Below, in pieces: positions 1 to 13,320 of a stretch of DNA of 64,000 nt. Source of the stretch: Pyrenophora tritici-repentis (Eukaryota > Ascomycota > Dothideomycetes > Pleosporales > Pleosporaceae); contig NC_089390.1 of assembly GCF_003171515.1 (NCBI RefSeq), positions 7,688,001-7,752,000 of the forward strand, read 5' to 3'. The translations under genes and the position numbers were made by a program. Every line of letters begins with the position of its first letter. The stretch's first letter is position 1. The notes beneath the pieces are model-generated. The model was not told the DNA's origin and did no database searches. It worked only from the letters and a program-made list of their open reading frames with translations.

Positions 1-1
1 A

Positions 2-754
2 AAGATGGCTGTTCTGGACCGCATGCTTGCCCGTATTCGTGCCGAGACCAACGACAAGATTGTCCTCATCTCCAATTACACCCAGACGCTTGATATCTTC
101 GCAATGCTGTGTCGTTCGCGGGGATATGGCTGCTTCCGTCTAGATGGCACAATGAACGTCAGCAAACGGCAGAAGCTGGTTGACAAGTTCAATGATCCAG
201 AGAGCCCTGAATTTGTCTTCCTTCTTTCATCCAAGGCTGGTGGATGCGGTCTCAATTTGATCGGCGCCAACAGACTTGTTCTCTTCGACCCTGATTGGAA
301 CCCCGCCGCCGATCAGCAAGCCCTCGCGCGTGTATGGCGTGATGGGCAGAAGAAGGACTGTTTCGTATACCGCTTCATCACTACCGGTACCATTGAAGAA
401 AAGGTATTCCAGCGACAATCACACAAGCAGTCACTCTCTTCTTGTGTCGTCGACTCGGCAGAAGACGTTGAGCGCCACTTCAGTCTCGACTCTCTCCGCG
501 AGCTTTTCCAATACCGCAACAACACAACGAGCGACACCCACGACACATTCAAGTGCAAGCGCTGTAGAAAGGAAGACGGAAGACAAATCATCAAAGCCCC
601 GGCCATGCTGTATGGTGATACAAGTACTTGGAATCACTTTGTCAATGATGGCGAGAATGGTCCGCTAGGCAAGATTCAAGATCTGCTGCTTAGGCAGGAG
701 ACGACAAATGATTTGAGGGATGTCAGTGCTGTGTTTCAGTACATTAGTCATTGA
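2..754 (+). CDS. rad54: RAD54 DNA repair/recombination helicase, C-terminal part (5' end outside window)
   Basis: This is the C-terminal half of a Swi2/Snf2 ATPase. Rad54 remodels chromatin and drives Rad51-mediated strand invasion in homologous recombination, in the nucleus. The open frame enters from the window edge, so the first Met seen (base 5) is internal. Visible helicase C-lobe motifs are [16 protein letters not shown], the motif V segment [14 protein letters not shown], and motif VI in [11 protein letters not shown]. The tail carries CKRC and a segment ending in FQYISH, as in fungal Rad54. The frame is uninterrupted to a TGA at 752-754. The N-terminal lobe with Walker A and DEGH lies upstream of the window. 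Other Snf2 families are possible in principle, but the RVWRDGQKK and IEEKVFQRQ segments fit Rad54 best. Confidence 0.93.
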   Translation, partial: KMAVLDRMLARIRAETNDKIVLISNYTQTLDIFAMLCRSRGYGCFRLDGTMNVSKRQKLVDKFNDPESPEFVFLLSSKAGGCGLNLIGANRLVLFDPDWNPAADQQALARVWRDGQKKDCFVYRFITTGTIEEKVFQRQSHKQSLSSCVVDSAEDVERHFSLDSLRELFQYRNNTTSDTHDTFKCKRCRKEDGRQIIKAPAMLYGDTSTWNHFVNDGENGPLGKIQDLLLRQETTNDLRDVSAVFQYISH

Positions 755-1143
755 GCGTTTGCTATGGGAAGCGAAGCTTGTTTGGATGGGAAGGTCGTGT
801 GATCTGGTCATTTCAAAGGTTGTATATGGTTTTTGTAGTGCAGCGTTGAGAAGCATGGCATTGCGAGGGCTTTGTTTTTATTGTTTATAGAAGTATGATA
901 ATGGATACGAAATCATCATGTTAGCAGCATTTCATGGTACAAGCTACAAGTGTTGCCTTGATGTGGCTTGTTGAACCGCGGCTCACCCGCCACCCGGTCC
1001 AAGCTTCAACATTTTGTAGGCGGCTCTACCACCCATCATTCAACCTACCACAAATCCCTACACCTTACACTCGACGCGCGACCAAAGCTACCAAATATCG
1101 CAAACCTCAAAGACGCAGATAATCACATACTCAACCACCCAAC
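755..1143. other. Intergenic, RAD54 3' side and PRP2 5' side
   Basis: No coding frame is supported. The stretch just before 1144 is C/A-rich with few T, typical of a fungal 5' leader. No TATA box or terminator can be assigned with confidence. Confidence 0.6.
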
Positions 1144-3645
1144 ATGGACTCCAAACGCCGAAAGATAGAGGATAACCCAGACATCGACGCGCACCGACTT
1201 GCGTCGCGACAAAAGTACCTCGCCCAACGAGAAGCGCAGCAGCTCGCTCTCCTCCGCAGACAAGTCGTAGAAGAAGCAGAGGAAGAGGAGAGGTTGGGTT
1301 CCAGACTATCAGAAAGGGAACGGAGGGAATTTGCAAAGAACCGCGAGACACTACGGCTGGCCGAAGAGCGCCAAAATATCGATGAGCATCTTGATGGATT
1401 TATTATCCCCGATGCCGATTACTCCAACAAGCACGAAGCGCTCACCAAACGCCACAAGGAACCGGGTTACGAGAAGAGCGAGGTGCAGCTATGGGAAGAG
1501 GAGCAGACCAAGCGTGTCGCGGCACAGATAAAAAAGCCAGAGAGGGTACAAGAGGAGGACTACGAATACGTCTTCGACGAATCGACAAATGTGTTCGATA
1601 TGAGCAAGATTACGCCGATCGATCTGGATAAGCAAAGGCTACAGTCAACGTTGGACGAAGCAGAATCAAAAGCAAAGTCCATTGCAGATGTCCGCCGGTC
1701 ATTACCCATATTTGCGTATAAAGAGGAGTTTATATCAGCCGTGGAGAACCATCAAATTCTTGTTCTCGTCGGAGAAACTGGTTCGGGAAAGACAACACAG
1801 TTGACACAATATTTGGCGGAAGCTGGATATGCTGATAAAGGTCGCATTGGATGTACGCAACCACGTCGAGTCGCCGCCATGTCGGTAGCGAAGCGTGTGG
1901 CAACAGAGTATGGGTGTAGAGTGGGGAGGGAAGTGGGTTACTCTGTCCGTTTTGAGAGCTCAACTTCCGAACACACCAAAATTGAGTACATGACAGATGG
2001 TCTTCTGCTCCGACAGTGCCTGAGTTCGGTCTTGCTCGAGGACTACTCTGCCATCATCATAGACGAAGCTCACGAGCGGACGCTTAGTACCGAAATCCTG
2101 ATGGCCCTACTCAAGGACATTTGTGCTGTAAGGCCGGAGTTTAGGCTCATTATAGCTTCCGCTACATTGGTCGCTTCGGAGTTTTCGAATTACTTCGGTA
2201 CAGTACCTGTACTCAATGTCCCTGGGCGTCTTTTCCCGATTACCAAGGCACATACAAGTGCTCCTGAAGCAAATTACGTCGCGGCGGCAGTCAGCACTAC
2301 GTTCCAACTTCATCTGAGTCAAGAACTCCCTGGCGATATCTTAATATTTCTTACCGGAGAAGATGAAATTCTCCTGGCGCAAGAGCAGATTGAATCGACG
2401 GCCCGTAAACTCGGAAACAGAGCGCCCCCGCTCATCGTGGCACCCGTCTATGGCGCGCTCCCCTCTGAAGCACAGCAATTGATCTTCGACCCATGTCCAC
2501 CAGGTAGCCGCAAAGTCGTCATTGCCACCAACATTGCCGAGACTAGTTTGACTATCGACGGTATTCGTTTCACAATCGACTGTGGCTTGCAGAAGGTTTC
2601 GCAATACAACCCGAGGAATTTTATGAATGCCTTGGTTGTAGAGCCTTGCAGTAGAGCCAGCGCCGACCAAAGAGCCGGTCGTGCAGGACGAACAGGCCCA
2701 GGTATGGCATTCCGCCTCTACACCAAACACGCCTTCTACAACGAGCTCCCCGAAAGCACCGACCCGGAGATCCTCCGCACCAGTCTAGACGGCACGATAC
2801 TCATGCTCAAAGCCATGGGCATCAACGACGTGCTAAAATTCGACTTCATGGCCAAACCCCCCGTCGAATCCATCATCGCAGCGCTCGAAAACCTCTACGC
2901 CCTAGGCTACATCCAACAAGACGGCATCGTGACCAAAATGGGCCGACGCGCCTGCGAACTACCCCTCGACCCACGCCTCGGCAAAGTCCTACTCGCCGCT
3001 GACGCCCTCGGTTGCGTCGACGAAGCCGTCACTCTCGTCGCCATGATCCAAGAAGCTGGCTCCCTCTTCTTCGCCCCCAAGGACAAAAAAGCCGCCGCCG
3101 ACATTGCCCGCCAGCGCTTCTCCAGCGCAGAGGGCGGCGACCTCATCGCCCTGCTGAAAGTCTGGCAGGAATTTGTGGAAAATGAATACAGCATGCTTTG
3201 GTGCCGTGAAAACTTTATCCAATACCGCAGTCTAAACCGCATTCGCGACGTCCGCGACCAACTCCTCAAACTGACCGAGCGCGTCGAAATTGCGCCGTCG
3301 TCTTGTGGTGTACATGACCATGTTAAGGTTCTCAAAAGCTTTGTCTCGGGCTTCTTTGCCAACACCGCCGTGTTGAACAAAGACGGTATGAGCTATCGTA
3401 GCTTGAAAGGTGGGCTGACTGTACATATTCATCCGTCGTCTTGTTTGGCCAAGACGAGACCAAAGCTCATTTGCTATGCTGAGCTCGTTATGACGTCAAA
3501 GGAGTGGGCGCGCAATGTTAGTAGTGTCGAGCCGGATTGGTTGGTCGAGGTTGCGCCGCATTGGCATAAGAAGAAGGACATTGATGATTTGGGCGTTGGG
3601 AAGAAGATGGGGAGGGGGCAGGGAAAGGTGGGTACGGATCGTTGA
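1144..3645 (+). CDS. prp2: Pre-mRNA-splicing DEAH-box ATP-dependent RNA helicase Prp2/DHX16 type
   Basis: Intronless gene for an 833-residue DEAH/RHA helicase. Prp2 (S. pombe Cdc28, human DHX16) remodels the activated spliceosome before the first catalytic step. Visible features: a charged coiled N-terminal region (about 1-170) with the AEERQNIDEHLDG segment typical of this subfamily; Walker A GETGSGKT near residue 210; DEAH at 307-310; SAT at 339-341; FLTGEDEI; and the QRAGRAGR motif VI near 509. The HA2 and OB-fold regions follow and end in GWHK-like and basic sequence. The length is close to yeast Prp2 and shorter than DHX16. The ATG at 1144 is the first in-frame Met and lies just after an A/C-rich leader. 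Prp22, Prp16 and Prp43 are less likely because of the N-terminal signature. Confidence 0.9.
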   Translation: MDSKRRKIEDNPDIDAHRLASRQKYLAQREAQQLALLRRQVVEEAEEEERLGSRLSERERREFAKNRETLRLAEERQNIDEHLDGFIIPDADYSNKHEALTKRHKEPGYEKSEVQLWEEEQTKRVAAQIKKPERVQEEDYEYVFDESTNVFDMSKITPIDLDKQRLQSTLDEAESKAKSIADVRRSLPIFAYKEEFISAVENHQILVLVGETGSGKTTQLTQYLAEAGYADKGRIGCTQPRRVAAMSVAKRVATEYGCRVGREVGYSVRFESSTSEHTKIEYMTDGLLLRQCLSSVLLEDYSAIIIDEAHERTLSTEILMALLKDICAVRPEFRLIIASATLVASEFSNYFGTVPVLNVPGRLFPITKAHTSAPEANYVAAAVSTTFQLHLSQELPGDILIFLTGEDEILLAQEQIESTARKLGNRAPPLIVAPVYGALPSEAQQLIFDPCPPGSRKVVIATNIAETSLTIDGIRFTIDCGLQKVSQYNPRNFMNALVVEPCSRASADQRAGRAGRTGPGMAFRLYTKHAFYNELPESTDPEILRTSLDGTILMLKAMGINDVLKFDFMAKPPVESIIAALENLYALGYIQQDGIVTKMGRRACELPLDPRLGKVLLAADALGCVDEAVTLVAMIQEAGSLFFAPKDKKAAADIARQRFSSAEGGDLIALLKVWQEFVENEYSMLWCRENFIQYRSLNRIRDVRDQLLKLTERVEIAPSSCGVHDHVKVLKSFVSGFFANTAVLNKDGMSYRSLKGGLTVHIHPSSCLAKTRPKLICYAELVMTSKEWARNVSSVEPDWLVEVAPHWHKKKDIDDLGVGKKMGRGQGKVGTDR

Positions 3646-3848
3646 GGGTGTGTGGTGGATGTTCGTCTCTGGTGGATTGTGGGATGATATGTTTATGAGG
3701 ACTTTTCAGATTCACGGTTGAATGGCTGTGTGGAATATGATACCCAATTTCTTTCATGTTTGGTATAATGGGATGATATGAATAGAACAGAATCGTATCA
3801 TGCAGCAGACGCTCGAGAAGGTATCCACTTGTCTATAATCCACATTGT

Positions 3849-6397
3849 CTATCCGACAAACTTGCCCCCGCAGTAGATGCAAGCATCGCAGGCGAAGAAA
3901 AGCACACGCGCCAACGTGACAGGAAGGTCCCTAGTTTCCACGGATTCATCATCGTCCTCTGTGCTGTCCTCTATGCTGTCATCATCATCGTCATCGTCTT
4001 CATCGCTTTCATCATCAACCTCATACTGCTCCTCGTCCTCTAAATCACCACCCCTACCACCCCTCATCGCTGCACCTCCATCCTCAATCACCCCAGTAAT
4101 GACCACATGATCTTCATTCGCTCCATCCTTCTTGCCATCAGTGTATTCCTGCGCCATGACAAACTCGTCGCTCAAAAACGGCGTGCTGCAAATGCCACAG
4201 TACTTTGTGATACCCGGAGCTTGGATAGCCAGGAAACTCAGTCCGCAGCGCGGGGCCTCGTGGCCGTTTGTACAAGTTGCTGTGTTTAGGTCCGTGAAAG
4301 GAATAGGCGCAGAACAGATGTCACATGTGTCTTGGTATATGATTGGTACAGTGGGATTTGTTGGGGCGCTATCGCCGTCCGATGGATCGTTGCTGGCTTC
4401 GTCGTCTATGGCGGAGACCTCAGGCGCGTCTCCCCTGGCCATGATGGTGTCGATGAGAGCGATTAGTTGCCGGTGTTGCGCGCGGATCTCGGAACTGAAG
4501 GGTGTGTTTGAAAGCGATGGGGGAAGATGTTGGAGTGCGCCTGCGAGACGGTACGCGATGAGAGTTTTCTGGAGGTCGATGGAGGACCCAGCTCTGCATG
4601 CGTGAGCTACAAGTATCGTGTAGCGGTCTTCCAGAGTTTCAGAGTTGAGAAAGGCGACTTTCTTGAATATTGTTATTAGTACGTTGATATCACTCGAGTT
4701 AGCGTCTAGATTAGATGTGTTTGTGTTGTCTTCAGAGATGACAGGAGCTGTGTAAGCCTCGAGAAGCTCTTTGACTATGTCCTCTGCGAATGTAGATAGC
4801 TCGTCTGGGTCTTCGACGGTGTTTTCGGCCAGCTTTTTCAAGGTATGGAGAACGCCCTCTGCGCTCACCATATCCTTTGTAAAGACGTCTCGCTGCTGGG
4901 TACTGCATCGTAAAGAGCTTATAGCAACTGTCACCCTTCGATCTGCTGGGATGCCGTATTCGATCATGTCGGAGGGGTGCACAGTGTTGCATGCTGCGAT
5001 GTAGTCACCGAGTGGTGAGATTGTTAGACCCCAGACTCTTGCCTTGCTGTTTCCCTTTAGTCCGTTCTTGACACTGAAAAGTGCCATGTTGTTCTCAATC
5101 TTCTCGCGCCAGCTTGGAGTACCAAGCGTCTTTAGTCCGTCCGAAGACAACTCAATAACAGTGGTCGGGCTGTGAAGAGTCGATAATAACGAACTGATAT
5201 GTAAACGAGGCGCCGCATCTGCAGGAGTATCCCAGACTACACCGGATATTGCGTCCCAACGTCCATCGAGATCATGCGTGGTCTTTTCAATGATCGATGC
5301 GTCTTGAACAGATATTGTAAGGTAGATGAGGCCTGAACTTGTGAAAAGGGCCAGTTTGAGTTTTTCTCCATCTTCAACTTTGGGGAACCATTTCATTGGG
5401 CCGTCGTTCCGCATCTCGATGCCTGCATATACCACCTCATCGCCTAGCCCAACGCTATCATGGGTATAAGTTATGACTTTTGCCCGCACGTCTTCATTTG
5501 TAGCATACACAAGCACTGAATGATACCAATCGCCGCGAACAATCCAGGGGCTCCAGGCGATATGGGAGATGTACCGCTGTTGTTTTATCATGTCTTCGAG
5601 GACAATTGGTTGCGAGAATATGCTTTCCGAATCCGGTATCAATGTGTCGTGGGTCAAAACTTCTGCTCTCCACTCTCGTTCTGCTCCCAGTGTCGATGTA
5701 GGCGATTCAACAAGTACAATCACAAGTTGGTTGTCGTCGTTGGAAAGAGCTATCAGGTGCTGACCATACAATAAGCGAGTTCCGATGACACCAGCTGGTT
5801 CAGGACAAGGTAGAGCCGGTGCCCAAGCAAAGGCCCGGATGCGGCTTCTCAGCCTCAGCTGTTCTTTTGGCCGCATAGTCAGGTGACTGGGCTCTTCGTC
5901 GTATTCGGTAAAGTACTGCATGAGTGCATCGTTGACAATGAGCCGCCGAGCCCAACTAGATTCCTCTTGAGGTCGGCCTTCATCTGACCAAATGGAAAGA
6001 ATTAGACCCGTGGTGAGAGCAGCAAGGCCGCATCTGCGGTGCTTTGCAAGACCAGGTGGGGACCATGCAATGTTGATAGGAGCGTTGTTAGAGATTTCTT
6101 CACCCACAGAATAATTCTGTGCTGGCGCGGGTTCTTTGAATGGCAGTTCGTCTGTCGAGAAGGAGGGCACCTTGAGAGCTACGTGTTGCCATTGTGGGAG
6201 GATTTGGTTTCTCTCAAAATCAACTGTATTTGGAAACTAGGCCAAGGTCAGTGCAGGACGTGGGTATACGTCTATCAAGAGCAGCATACTAATAGTTCTA
6301 CACGCTCATCAGACGCTAATGCGATTATCCCATCTGAAGACCAGTCGATGGCTTCGACACATGCTGGCCAGCATCTAAGTACCGTGGTGTCTGCCAT
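3849..6397 (-). CDS. Transcription factor IIIC subunit (TFIIIC90/Sfc9-like) with C-terminal zinc-finger domain
   Basis: Two exons, 6397-6290 and 6236-3849, give 831 residues; the intron is 6289-6237 (53 bp, GT..AG). The start is MADTTVLRCW at 6397. The N-terminal half reads as a WD-like propeller (INIAWSPPG, RAFAWAP, HIAWSPW), as in the TFIIIC delta/90-kDa subunit N-terminal domain. The C-terminal part has the paired cysteine module of the TFIIIC zinc-finger domain (CDICSAPIPF, CTNGHEAPRC, KYCGICSTPF). A long Asp/Glu tract then precedes a final CDACIYCGG. TFIIIC recruits TFIIIB to tRNA genes for RNA polymerase III. The acidic tract is coded by a GAT/GAA microsatellite-like run at about 3950-4040, so its length may vary between strains. 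It is divergent from DBP3. Confidence 0.82.
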
Positions 6398-6758
6398 GAT
6401 GACTCGCAAAGTCTCTGATTGAATGGCTGCAGAAATTCAGTGGTTCTGTTCAGGCAAAGTGCCAAAATCTCGACTGGCGCTATACGAAAATCTACTTTCG
6501 ATGGTGAGTTACAGAGACCCAGAGGTAAACCACCACAACAATAGTCCCAGAGTGTCATTCGATGAAACGTCATAGTATGCACAGGCAGATAGGTAGAAGG
6601 CAGGAGAGACGAATGTACTGGGAGTCGCGTTGGACACATGTAGACTAGCGTGCGGCTTAACGTTATCGATTGTGGCTGATGCCGACCGCCGACGAAAAAA
6701 GTGATTTTTCCGCCATGTTTCGCTGCTTCCTACACAAGTAGCATTGCGCATCGACAAG
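6398..6758. promoter_or_regulatory. Shared divergent upstream region of the TFIIIC subunit and DBP3 genes
   Basis: A 361-bp non-coding gap between two start codons facing away from each other. No TATA box stands out. Both products serve RNA production (Pol III transcription and rRNA processing), so shared control is plausible, but that is inference only. Confidence 0.5.
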
Positions 6759-8619
6759 ATGGGAAAACGACCGATTTCCGACGTCGTCACCGAAGATGGT
6801 GCGACGACAACACCAGAGCTTTCAAGAAAGAAGAGTAAGAAGGATAAGAGCAAGAAGCTTAGCAAGACCGAGACCAATGGTCATGCGCAAGTCGAGGAAA
6901 CCAATGGCAAGAGCGTAGATGAGTCGGCAGACGAAGAGAAGCAGGCCAAGGCTGAGCGCAAGGCTGCGAAGAAGGCGGCCAAAGCAGCCAAGGAAGCACT
7001 GAAGACTGCGGCAGCAGCGGACACGGAAGATGAAGAAGCTGTAAAGGCAGCAAAGAAGGCAGCGCGAAAGGCAGAGAAGAAGCGCGCAAAGGCATTAGCC
7101 AAGGGCGAAGAGGTCACAGAGCCTACACCCTCATCGAAGCCTACACCAGTCGCTGCCATTGTCGAGCCTGCGACGTCGAGCGCGACGGTCGCCGAGCCAG
7201 GACACTATGAAGAGAGCAAGGAACTGACACAGCTCCCGCAAGCAGACGTCGATGCCTTCCTCGCCAAAAACACCATGACAATCCAAGACCCCCAACCTGC
7301 CGCCCGCAAGCTTCGACCAATCTTGAACTTCAAGTACCTGCCAGTCGACGATGCGCAACGTGCATTTTTCGCCAAGTTCAGTGCCCCAACACCTATACAG
7401 GCAGCGACATGGCCATTTTTGCTCTCTGGAAGGGACATGGTTGGAGTTGCTGAGACGGGTTCTGGCAAGACACTGGCGTTTGGTGTGCCCTGTGTGCGTT
7501 ACATCTCGGCATTGCCTCAGGAGAAGCGCAAGGGCATCAAGGCCGTCATCGTTTCGCCCACGCGCGAACTGGCCGTTCAGATCTACGACCAGTTAGTAGC
7601 GCTGGCGACGCCTGCTGGGCTTTCGGTAGTCTGTGTATACGGCGGTGTGCCAAAGGATCCACAAGTCGCTGCTTGCCGCAAAGCACACATCGTTGTCGCT
7701 ACACCAGGTCGCCTCAATGATCTTATTGGCGAAGGCTCTGCAGATCTCAGCAAAGCTGAGTACGTCGTCCTTGACGAGGCCGACCGTATGCTTGACAAGG
7801 GCTTCGAAGAAGCAATCCGCCAAATCATTTCACAGACGCCCAAGAAGCGCCAGACTCTCATGTTCACCGCTACATGGCCGCCTTCGGTCAGGGATCTTGC
7901 ATCCACCTTCATGAACTCGCCGGTCAAGATCACAATCGGCGACAACCAGTCAGGCGAACTTCGCGCCAACGTGCGCATCAAGCAGGTCGTCGAAGTTGTA
8001 GATCCCCGTGCCAAGGAGCAGCGTCTTCTTCAGTTGCTTAAGCAATATCAGTCTGGCAAGAACAAGGACGATCGGATCCTTGTCTTCTGTCTCTATAAAA
8101 AGGAAGCCGTGCGCATTGAGAACTTCATCCGCATGAAGGGCTTCCGTGTGGGCGGCATTCATGGTGACCTGAGCCAAGAAAAGCGCAGCGCCTCACTGGC
8201 TGCGTTCAAGGAAGGCCACGTCCCACTTCTCGTGGCCACCGACGTAGCTGCACGTGGACTCGATATTCCAGCAGTGAAGGTTGTCATCAATGTCACCTTC
8301 CCGCTTACCGCCGAGGACTACGTTCACAGAATCGGCCGAACGGGTCGTGCTGGAAAGGAGGGGTTGGCCATTACACTGTTCACTGACCATGACAAGGCAC
8401 TATCCGGATCGTGAGTTTCCCTTGGATTTTCTTATTCATGCCTTAATAACTAACAACATGGATAGATTGATCAATGTCCTGAAAGCAGCGAACCAGCCTG
8501 TCCCAGAAGAGCTCATGAAATTCGGCACTACAGTGAAGAAGAAGGAACACGGTGCCTACGGAGCCTTCTACAAGGACACGGAAAACACCAAAGCAGCGAC
8601 CAAGATTACTTTTGACTAG
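6759..8619 (+). CDS. dbp3: ATP-dependent RNA helicase Dbp3 (DEAD box)
   Basis: Exons 6759-8410 and 8466-8619 give 601 residues; the intron is 8411-8465 (GTGAGT..TAACTAAC..TAG). The start is [10 protein letters not shown]; an upstream in-frame TTG at 6744 is not a start. The N-terminus (about 1-150) is a Lys/Ala/Glu-rich nucleolar-type tail. Helicase motifs: Q-motif PTPIQAATW near 208, AETGSGKT at 231-238, DEAD at 339-342, TAT (FTATW) as in the Dbp2/Dbp3 group, and HRIGRTGR near 523. The second exon supplies the tail with [13 protein letters not shown], which fits Dbp3. Dbp3 is a nucleolar helicase required for efficient processing of the ITS1 region of pre-rRNA. A Dbp2-like assignment is less likely because the basic tail is N-terminal and the RGG tail is absent. 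Confidence 0.88.
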
Positions 8620-9762
8620 GAGCCATTTGTTGGATTCAATTGTGCCGTATTTCGGCATCTTTCCGCGAAGTTGGTCGGCGAAGTGGAGACGGCCGGCTGC
8701 AGCTGCAGGCGGTGATCGACTTTTAGAAACAAGAGCATTTCTCTAGCGGAGGCGTTTCGGGTCATGCAGAAGCAAAAGTTCCGGCAGTATACACGCATAG
8801 ATGGCCATCTTTAATCCCATGTAGTTTGGTTGGTTAGTATAGATGCTATCTATGAGTGACGAATGGAGATTCTACGTTGTATTTGGCTTAGAACAGGCGC
8901 GGTGGTATGGCAGTATGAAGGTCCAACCGTGCCATTCCTACTAGAGTGTGACATGATCCCCCTGCGTCTAGTAGCTGTACGTCAGCTCACCTTACGTGTT
9001 GCTTCCAGACCGTGATGTATGATTCCAAATGCATCGCAGCCACGTGCCAAGGTAGTATCTCCTGCTCACGCCACAGTCATGACCATGCAGATGCACTACT
9101 CACCTTCCTCGCACCAAAATGACGACGCTGCGAGCTGAAAATCCACGATTCGAACTAAGATTTGCCTCTTCCACCGCCTAGACCTGGACGAAGCCGCACA
9201 CCGACCCAAATCCGATGCACACCATATCTCGCCTAGTGTCGAGTAAGAGCCCCGGAATATGAGTTCCACGATGCGCCGCTCCCGCAGACTAGAGCTGCAT
9301 TGCGTTTGGCACTGTTTGCGAAAAAAAGAGAGTGCAGGGTTGACTTCGCCGAATGTAGTCGGCGACTATGGTTCGGAAATGCAGTGACAGCCAATCAGAG
9401 GGCGGCAGGGTGTCGATACGCCCCAGAGAAAATGGCGAGCACGGCTATAGAGCCCGAGGACTAGAGATATGGACGGCGTTGGATTGCTTAAGACTATACG
9501 CGTATTGAGTGGGGGTGGTATATATATGGATGGGGAGACGGTAAGATGGGTGAATTGCTCGAACGAACTCCAGCTTCTTCACTCCAGATATTCCAACGAC
9601 TTTATATCTTCCACATAAGATACTATAATACGCTACTACATCTACACTACACCCTTGATATACGCCAATCGTACTCGGTATATCAAGCTCTTCGCATCAG
9701 TTTCAGCTCTCTACCCCCAAGTTACATCCAACCGTACTCGAACCATCAACTCAATCTTCATC
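8620..9762. other. Intergenic stretch with a possible TATA box at about 9519-9528
   Basis: No coding frame is supported. A TATATATAT run at about 9519 lies about 240 bp before the ATG of the small cysteine-rich gene at 9763 and could be its core promoter. The region just before the ATG is C/A/T-rich, like a leader. Confidence 0.45.
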
Positions 9763-9995
9763 ATGTGCAAGAAGGCTGTTTGTGATTCATGTCGTACGTC
9801 TCCTCTCGTCATCTCTCGCTTTGACATAGCTCTTCGTGCTAACATGTCGCAGAAAAGACGACATGGTGGGGTTGCGGTAAACACATCACGAGCGTCATGG
9901 AAAGCGTTCCCCTAGAACAATGGTGCACCTGCGCTCCACGAGTCGAACAACAAGGACAAAAATACCCGCCCAAGGGCACGCTGTCATCTGCATGA
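9763..9995 (+). CDS. Small cysteine-rich intracellular protein of a conserved fungal family (57 residues)
   Basis: Two exons, 9763-9793 and 9853-9995, joined across a 59-bp intron (GTACGT..CAG), give 57 residues. It starts MCKKAVCDSCQKTTWWGCGK and ends KYPPKGTLSSA. Neither exon is conspicuous alone, so a plain ORF scan misses it. The arrangement CxxxxCxxC, WWGCGKH, a central VMESVP, WCTC and a PP-G tail is one I recognise from unnamed small proteins widespread in filamentous ascomycetes. There is no signal peptide. Six cysteines (C2, C7, C10, C18, C35, C37) plus a His suggest metal (zinc) binding, which is inference. A TATA run about 240 bp upstream and a pyrimidine-rich leader fit a strongly expressed gene. 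The function is unknown. Confidence 0.72.
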
Positions 9996-12053
9996 CTCCC
10001 GGTTTGGCTGAAATGATAGAGAAGACGAGAATGGACAGGGGTGCGAGCGTACGTCATTCCGGTTTAGGAATTGAAGACGCAGCGGGCATGGAAACGGCAT
10101 GGAGAAGGAGAAGGCCTTTTGGAACGACTTTTATGATAGCGATGCATGCAAGGCATAATTTTTGAGAGCGTTTAGCGAATTGCAAATACAACCAGTTTTT
10201 CCCCCGAGTAGCATTGTCGGCAATTCTTTCGCGAGGATTTTGTTTCTTCTGAGCGCAAATCAGTTTCACGTGTCGATCAGCTAGCATGCTCAGCAGCCAT
10301 GTATGGATGCTCTGCGGCAGCCGTGATGATGTGCAACTTGGCAAGCTTCTCGAATTTGTTTCAGATGGTTGGAATTCCTGAATTGGGCGTGGGTGAGGTG
10401 GGGCGCGTAGGGCGCAAGGATAAGACGGTCGAGAGTCTTGGTCGGGCGGCGATTGGAAATGCAGCATGGTCGGGTTGGTGAGGAATGGTTGGAGGGGTGC
10501 GATGAGCATGGTCAGGGACCAATGGGTTCGGGAGAGGGTGCACCCGTTCGGTGAGGCTGGTCTCATAAATGGGTCTACTAAGTATAGCCGTTGCAAATGT
10601 GGAACTAGGCCCTGCAGGTAGCCAGTTTCAGCCATTGCCCTACAGCTTGCGAGCCGTGAGCTTCAGCAACGAAGAGGGATGACAAGCCGCCACGGCGGTG
10701 CAGGAGGGCAATGCGGGGAGGGTGAGCATGTGGGTTGACGACTACTTTATTGGATTTGAAAGGGGGTAAAGAGACGTTTGCAGGTGGGTTAGAGAGGCGC
10801 TGTGGGTGCAAGGCTAAGCAAGAGTGGTAGCTTTGGCCTAGCGAAACAGTTCTCGAAGGTTTGGGGGTCGCTCTCGTGCATATAGCAAAAGGCACAGGAT
10901 GTGACTCGCGCAGCTCACACAGTGGCTGGATCATACGGCGGTTAGCCCAAAAGTCTGGCGGAGAGCTGCGACTGGGTTGGGAAGTATATTTGGGCTCGGT
11001 AGCCCTTTGAGATGGGCGTGTTTCTGGGAATCTTCGCGCTCAACCACCTAAGCTGAAGCTGGCCTGCTGCTTGCTGCGTAGTGGTCTTGTCTTGCAGTAG
11101 ATCGTACCTGACTTGCTTCGTTCGGCGTTGCTCGACCCCGCCATCCCACTTGGAAACCGCGACCGCCGCAGCAACAAATACACCATCCATCGCGCCTTCC
11201 TCGGTGTGCCCATCGCACCTTCCTCGTGTTTGCGCCATCCCCGTGCCCATTGAACCGTCGTACCGTTTGTTGCTGGGTGTTTGTGCCAAGGAGAGAGGCA
11301 CTTTGATCTTGCTCACACTCACTCACACTGCACACCTCATCGGGGACTGAGCACACGCTGCCCCACCATCCGTCTCCCCTTGCTGTCACCGCCTCACTCC
11401 CCTCTCCACCTTGGACGGGCATCACCCCAGCACTCTCGAGAAGCCCCGAAGCGAAGCCTCTTTCGCTCCCGTTGATCGACCCAGCTGAACCATTGCCGTA
11501 ACCAGTGGCATCATACTGTCCGCTCAGATACGAGCCTCGCAGCAGACAGACTGTACGAGGAGCCCCGAGCCAAGTGCGGGCCGAGACCAAGTTCCAGCAC
11601 CGCATCCGACGTCTCTTGCGACGGGCTGCAATCATCTGGTAAGTCTGAAGCCTCGCTCCTCGACAATGGCGGCCGCGCACAGACGGCGACCTGTCCTTTG
11701 TCTCTGCTCGTGCTTCGTGTAGCCTCTCAAGGCGAGCAACGGCTTGTGCGGCTCAAAGAAGCACGTGGGGCTGGACTCTGTGTCTGACACAGCGCCGTTT
11801 CACCATGAGCGCCCAAGGCACACCTGCTGGCTAGCGAACAATGCCTGTCAAATGAGCTGCCCAGCGCGTACTTAGTTGTACTGACGGACAATGCCTTTAG
11901 ATTCCTGAACATTGCCACACCGCAACCCAACTCTCTCGCTTTCCTCATCCCGTTGTCGACGACAGCAGTCGCGACCCCGCAACCATTGAGTATCCGCTCA
12001 ATTGACCCCATACACCCGCCCAGAAGCCCAAAGCCACCACCGCACCCGCCAAC
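9996..12053. other. Long non-coding stretch upstream of the MAP kinase gene
   Basis: About 2 kb without a supported gene. Minus-strand frames at 10054-10635 and 11048-11680 have low-complexity, Arg/Ser/Cys-biased products with no family resemblance. The last 700 bases before 12054 are rich in CCxCC tracts and probably hold the promoter and a long 5' leader of the kinase gene. Confidence 0.5.

Positions 12054-13320
<1,267 letters not shown>

Noticed and set aside
10054..10635. 193-codon minus-strand frame
   Set aside because: Low-complexity Pro/Ser/Leu composition, no family resemblance and no sensible promoter. Probably a chance frame.
11048..11680. 210-codon minus-strand frame upstream of the MAP kinase
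   Set aside because: Arg/Gly/Cys-biased product typical of reading C-rich leader DNA on the opposite strand.
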